From Megamerina dolium (Eukaryota > Arthropoda > Insecta > Diptera > Megamerinidae): a stretch of 64,000 nucleotides of DNA. How positions within the stretch are numbered: position 1 is the first letter of the stretch; each line of letters begins with the position of its first letter. Location of the stretch: contig OY978529.1 in NCBI GenBank assembly GCA_963854835.1, positions 34,096,055 through 34,160,054 on the forward strand. The letters are read 5' to 3'. Below are positions 59,338 through 64,000 of the stretch, in pieces. A program made the position numbers and the translations under genes. The notes beneath the pieces are model-generated. The model ran no database searches and had not been told where the DNA came from. It saw only the letters and a list, made by a program, of their open reading frames with translations.

Positions 59338-59979
59338 CAATCATATTTCTATTTTATATTATACATAGCTATCTGTTTCCTACTCATATAGCATATGAAG
59401 TGAGCTATTCGTGTTGATTAATCGCACAATTAGAATTCCTGTTTGATCTGGTAGAAGAACGCCGACAAGTAATTGTCGGGTGTTTTCAATCTACCGAAAT
59501 AGATGGTAGTATGAAAATGAAGGACCAAAACTTATCCACCAATATCCTCCAGTTTTCCCCGTTTCACCAGAAATGTGTATGTCCTCGGATAGCCCTACTG
59601 AAAGATAGTGCCTGGAGATTTTATCAATTCGGATCGATTTTATTTTGCTCAATCTTTTTATTTGCTGACGGTTTTCGGTGCACATTGTGATAAGTGATCC
59701 CAGTAAATTTTTCTCACACAGTCCATGCGATGACATCCACTTATCGAGTGCGAATGATCTGTGAACAGTTTTCTGAGCAATTTTTAGCTCCATCGTGATA
59801 TCACAAGTGCATGCTTTTTTATAGAATTTTTACCACTTTTTCGGTAATTGGACGGCCAGACTGAAGGGCATATTTTCTTCTATGGAAGTAAAGCTAAAAT
59901 TTCACGACTTTCCTCATTAGAAACATTTGATTTCCAAAAAGAAGAACTTTTCAACTATTAAAGCATATTACGCACTTTC
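59338..59979. other. No gene recognised; minus-strand frame of unknown origin
   Basis: 59491-59793 is open on the minus strand (100 codons, MELKIAQKTVHRSFALDKWM at the start). Composition is balanced, and it abuts a mariner remnant, so it is probably transposon DNA, but I see no known motif. Confidence 0.4.
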
Positions 59980-60670
59980 ATCACAGAAAATATTTTCGGA
60001 AATGTCGCTTTTCTAACACAGTATAATATGACCTGCAATCGTGATATAACCTCTGGTTCCTATTGGCGAACAAATCGACTAGGCGATAATCAAAATTTGA
60101 TCTTGATGCTAATTTCTTATCATTGATGAAGTTTTCCACTGACAAAAGTGGTAGTAATTGTTTGGTCATAAGTCCATACAAAAAGGTGGACACTGTACAT
60201 AGACATGTGTGACCTGACTTTGTCCTGACATCTCTCCTGTTGCCAATTGTTGACGATAGAGGTTCTAATTTAGTGTTTGGGCGTAAGGAAGCAACTCATA
60301 GGTAATGATTTCTTTCCACTCGCACCAAATTCACAGCAAAACCGTCCTGCATGTTAATCCTGATATGGTCAAATTCTAAGGCGCTTCACCGTGCTTTCAG
60401 CACTATCGCAAACTAGTGTCGTATGGGACACATTTCTCAACCCTAGTCACCGTTGTAATGCGTTGATTTTTTCCTTCGTAGACGGAAATACAATCAATCA
60501 AGTGCTTTGCATTAATTCGTGTGGCATCCAAACATTGAGATCCTTCTTGAATTCATCTTCACCTGCTTTGTTGACGATTAGCTACAGGAGGATGCTACGA
60601 TTGTTATTAACAATATACTTCAATCATTTCTGTGACAGTATCGGAAGCATTAACATCATTTACAATTGCC
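59980..60670 (-). mobile_element. Decayed mariner transposase
   Basis: On the minus strand, broken frames read KKDLNVWMPHEL (near 60545), then an ISVYEGK-like stretch, a 'VLLCVWW'-equivalent region worn away, HYELLPYAQTLN-like text near 60290, and finally RLVDLFANRNQRLYHD (near 60070). The order matches mariner of the Hsmar1/mellifera kind. Several stops and frameshifts; ends not found. Confidence 0.65.
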
Positions 60671-61703
60671 CGCCTAGCTTGTATTTTCATCATTATCAAA
60701 GTAAAATAGTGCAATTTACTCCTCATTTGTCTTTGTTAACGTTCATCTTTTACGTCCTATGACTGACAACTGAATTGACCAACATAAAAACTGCAGGAGA
60801 ATTTTTTTAGTACAGATTGTCATTCTTCCCATAAGCACAAGTCTAAATTTGTTTTATCAATGCTTAACGGCGAGCTCCCACTTAGCCATCCGAGCGCCCG
60901 GACCGATCAGCAACAACCCGGACTCCAGACTGCGGGCTGAACTCCGCGAGAGATTAGATATACAATATATCACTATGGTCATCCAGTGAAAAAATAATGG
61001 ATTTATTTTTCCCAACACTTTTTGGCGAATTTGAACTTCCTTTGATTTGTAATTAGGTTCTCTTTCTTGAACATCGCATCACAAACCCAACCAACTCTAA
61101 TGAAATGTTCTTCTTGCCTTCAATACAGTTACGTACAAAAAAAAAACGAATTTATTACAAATGGCAATTTGATTTTTTTGAACCACAGCTTTCACCAATT
61201 AAATTATCAATCAACTGAACCTTTTCATATTAACCGATTTATTTATGTATATGTGGCAACACTTACTTTGGGTTCATAAATATTTACACACTTGCTTTCC
61301 ACATGAACTCGTGCTTTTGCAATACACATGTAATGTGGCTGTTGTATGTATTAAAATCATAGTAGCTTATCCCAGAGTAAATTGCTCCATTTTTAAAAAA
61401 TAATAATAGGCATAGAGTAATAAATAAAATAAAAACTCGCATTCACACTCTCAAAATTAAAGATTTTGCTACACACTTAGAAGGAATATGTTGTACACCC
61501 CAAAGGAAAGCTCTCTTATGATATTGCTCCATTCAAAAAAATATTAATTGTTTTACTTGCTATTCAATTAGAATTCTCTAATTATGAAAAAGTACTTTAA
61601 AAATGTTTGGTACTACGATAGTCGTCTCTATGCCCTGATGTCATCAAGCAAGGACGAGTGTTTTATTTGTGTTGATCTATTGCTGTGAGTGTTGTGAGAA
61701 TAT

Positions 61704-61745
<42 letters not shown>

Positions 61746-62194
61746 TTGTATATAATACGAATGAAAATTGAGTGGAGAAAGTAATACGAAGAGTGGGTCC
61801 TAGTGGGATATTCTATGGATGTATGAACGAGTATGAACGAGTTAAAGCAGACTCGTGTCTGCATGGCGTACCCACTTTAACTACTATTTGACTGACTATT
61901 TTAAATATTTGTTGCAATAAGGCAAGGTAGCTTAAGTCTGTTCTATGATTTTTATACATCTCGGAGATCGTTTTTAAGTCTTCGAGTGATAGTGAAAAAT
62001 CATCATACTCTCAATTATAATTTTGAATAATGGATGGATGACGAATAGGGCATTATTTTTTAGGGAGTAGTCCAACTCGACAATTTTAAATCAAAAAAGT
62101 GAATCTTTTTTATGGATATGTCTAAAATAGATCAATTTTTTCAAAAAATCACAATTTCAGTGACAGAATTCAGAGTTTAGTAACAGTGATGAAA
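60671..62194. other. No gene seen; GC-rich island and microsatellite
   Basis: 60868-60955 is GC-rich (GAGCGCCCGGACCGATCAGC and similar) in otherwise AT-rich DNA. A (CT)n run of over 20 units lies at about 61706-61743. No supported frame. Confidence 0.5.
61706..61743. repeat. (CT)n microsatellite
   Basis: About 19 uninterrupted CT units. The antisense (RE)n frame over it is an artefact. Confidence 0.95.
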
Positions 62195-62197
62195 ATA

Positions 62198-62370
62198 CAG
62201 GGTGGCCCGAATAAGACGTACCAGTGTTAAACACGTATAACTCTTGTAATGATCATTTGCTTTATTTAATTGGCTCTTTTTAGCGCATTTAGCATTACGC
62301 GACGTAATGTTTCTGGTTGCAGGCTCCGTATTTCGTCGCGAACATTCTGCATTAGCTGTCTAATAGTCTG
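62198..62370 (-). mobile_element. 3' end of a mariner-like element
   Basis: The end 'ACAGGGTGGCCCGAATAAGA' (62198) looks like a terminal inverted repeat. The minus strand just inside encodes a transposase C-terminus (ENVRDEIRSLQPETLRRVML-type, read here as QNVRDEIRSLQPETLRRVML, then NALKRAN). The rest is interrupted by SINE copy 4. Confidence 0.6.
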
Positions 62371-62571
62371 TGGATGTCGTAGCTCAGTGGTTAGTGTGTT
62401 GGACTTCTGATCTGTAGGTCGTGGTTCAATCCCTGGCTGAAGTATAACAAAGTTAATATCGAAAAGATTTTTTTCTTTCGAACGGTACCCACCTGTCGGC
62501 AAGCAATTGGCGATCCTTCGGGCAGTAACAATCTAAAAGAACTCTGTGACAAAGCTCAGAAAAAGTGATGT
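62371..62571 (+). mobile_element. tRNA-derived SINE, copy 4, 3'-truncated
   Basis: A box TAGCTCAGTGG (62380-62390), B box GGTTCAATCCC (62423-62433) and body up to AAAAAGTGATG. The last 150 bp of the family consensus is missing, and a short internal deletion removes the CCATGAAAAA section. Inserted beside or within a mariner-like end. Confidence 0.8.
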
Positions 62572-62579
62572 TTTTTTCA

Positions 62580-63120
62580 TATTTTTGTTTGAGATTAAGA
62601 ACGAAGTGCGACCTGATCGAGTCAAACTAACGAATTCATCGAGCCCAAATACTATAAATGAACGGGAGTAGATTATATATTTGACCACTTTGTGGGCAAG
62701 CTGAGCGTGTTGAGAGCGATTTTTCATAAAACTTTTAACGTTTGGACAGAGGGCTAAAAAGGGAGGGTGCACTATCTAGGTGTGCTCTTCGATATTTTAA
62801 TGCATTTTTTGAATTATCATAATTTATTTCAAGTTTAGGAACGAATTCATCGAGCCCAAATAGCCAAAATTGACAGCGATTTTTCATAATATTTTCAATT
62901 TTGTGGTGAATGCTTAAGATAGACGTTAAATATGCCCGGAAAAGTTATGTAGTTAGGATAAATTAATGGGGGTCGATCTTACATTTTAACCGTTTATGGT
63001 CAATTCTGGGATTTTTAATGAATTTTTTTTTTAACTTCCCTTTTTTTGATTGAGGTTAGAAATGAATTCGGCGACCTCAAATACTCTTTTTTATGTTTAT
63101 ATCGTTCTGAGAGAAGATTT
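62580..63120. repeat. Tandem array, about 215 bp period, three worn units
   Basis: AACGAATTCATCGAGCCCAA occurs near 62629 and 62840, and a changed copy (GAATTCGGCGACCTCAAATA) near 63065. AGCGATTTTTCATAA also repeats (62717, 62877). Distinct from the 150-bp family. Confidence 0.65.
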
Positions 63121-64000
63121 TTTGTATGTGCCTAAATTATTTCCATGAATGGAAAGAAATTTGCTATTGGCAATATTTGATGAAAATCCCTCTACCTGTA
63201 GCCCTGCAGATTATTTCTAAGGTGCTTTGATTTAATCAATATATTTGGTGTGCACACTGATTTAAACTCGAGACACTTGAACGCCTGTCCGACATTTATT
63301 TCATTTGACGAAGCCGGCCAATATCATGTGTCTCACGCTATCAGGTCATATACTATTAGCGCATTCGTATACTCTAAATGCGTACATGCATATGCAAATG
63401 TAATTATTATTTATTAATTATATTATTATTATTATTATTATTATGTCTATGTACATATTTACATATGAGTCTGCCATGATTGTTGTTGAACTAAGCCGCC
63501 AGCATCTATTCACATTCAAATGACGAGTTAAACTATTAAATATTTATATTGATAATTAGATTACTAAATAAATATTATTTTTATTTTATTAGCTGGCATT
63601 ATTACTATTGTTGCTGATAATTTTCTTAGTTGACAAAGTTCATTAGGTTCATTATATTGTATTATGGATTCATTAAAGATGGATGGAGACATAATCTTTT
63701 AAGGTCATAAATATTCAATCATACCTATTTATATTTACTTATATAGTATGCAAATGTTTATTATTTACTTACCCCAGAGAAACATGTTTTGTGATAGTGA
63801 TAAGGAATTCCGAAGATGTAGGAGGGGTAATAAATGATTATTATTATTTTTGTATTGGGTACATTTGTACGTAAATTAAGTTTAAAGAATGTCTGTACTG
63901 AAGTTGCTACTTAAATATATAGCGAAAGGCACTACTCAGTATAGTGATAACTCATCATTTTTTATTGGTGATAGATTCCATATGAAATATTCGCCTTTGG
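63121..64000. other. No gene supported; microsatellite
   Basis: (TTA)n at about 63415-63442. On the minus strand ATGTTTCTCTGGG followed by GTAAGT (63785-63773) could be a tiny start-codon exon in phase 1, too short to call. Confidence 0.45.

Noticed and set aside
61628..61864. Arg-Glu repeat protein
   Set aside because: Translation of the (CT)n microsatellite.
62266..62502. 78-codon minus-strand gene
   Set aside because: Chimera of SINE sequence and a mariner-like transposase end.

Overview
The window looks like nuclear DNA of a higher (brachyceran) fly outside Drosophila, most plausibly a large, repeat-rich acalyptrate genome such as a tephritid fruit fly. The reasons are short GT-AG introns in AT-rich DNA, four protein genes whose closest recognisable relatives are Drosophila mib2, the TTC19 homologue, Catsup and Klp38B, and a tRNA-derived SINE family of a kind not expected in Drosophila. 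From memory, mib2, the TTC19 homologue and Catsup sit close together on Drosophila 2L (37B) and Klp38B lies nearby, so this may be a conserved block of Muller element B. The species assignment is inference.

Layout: 1-6.2 kb holds decayed LINE and SINE copies and a tandem-repeat block, apparently an intron of mib2. Eight mib2 exons follow (6170-12466, +), without the first coding exon. A possible 70-residue two-exon gene lies at 13781-14108 (-), followed by a deleted mariner-like transposon. TTC19 (15749-17203, +) and Catsup (17668-19055, -) are convergent. Catsup and the kinesin gene Klp38B (20748-22259, +) are divergent, with two perfect DRE boxes on the kinesin side.

From 22.26 kb to the window end I find no further Klp38B exon, although the first exon stops inside the motor domain at a consensus donor. 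The remaining 41.7 kb is either one giant intron or a break in the gene. It contains three minus-strand exon candidates (53829-53982 with a start codon; 42236-42468 and 29279-29472 each with a stop codon) that share one splice phase. They could be a nested gene with alternative 3' ends. The rest is mobile and tandem-repeat DNA: a nearly intact Jockey-type LINE with a 14-bp target duplication, a Tc1-like element with IR/DR termini, an RTE-like 3' fragment with a 16-bp target duplication, several mariner-like remnants, SINE copies, and many dispersed tandem arrays with periods near 150 bp.

Functionally the host genes are separate: a Notch-pathway/muscle E3 ubiquitin ligase (mib2), a mitochondrial complex III quality-control protein (TTC19), an ER/Golgi zinc exporter (Catsup/ZIP7) and a cytokinesis kinesin (Klp38B/KIF14). 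I see no operon-like or pathway link. All splice sites were read by eye; no searches were run.
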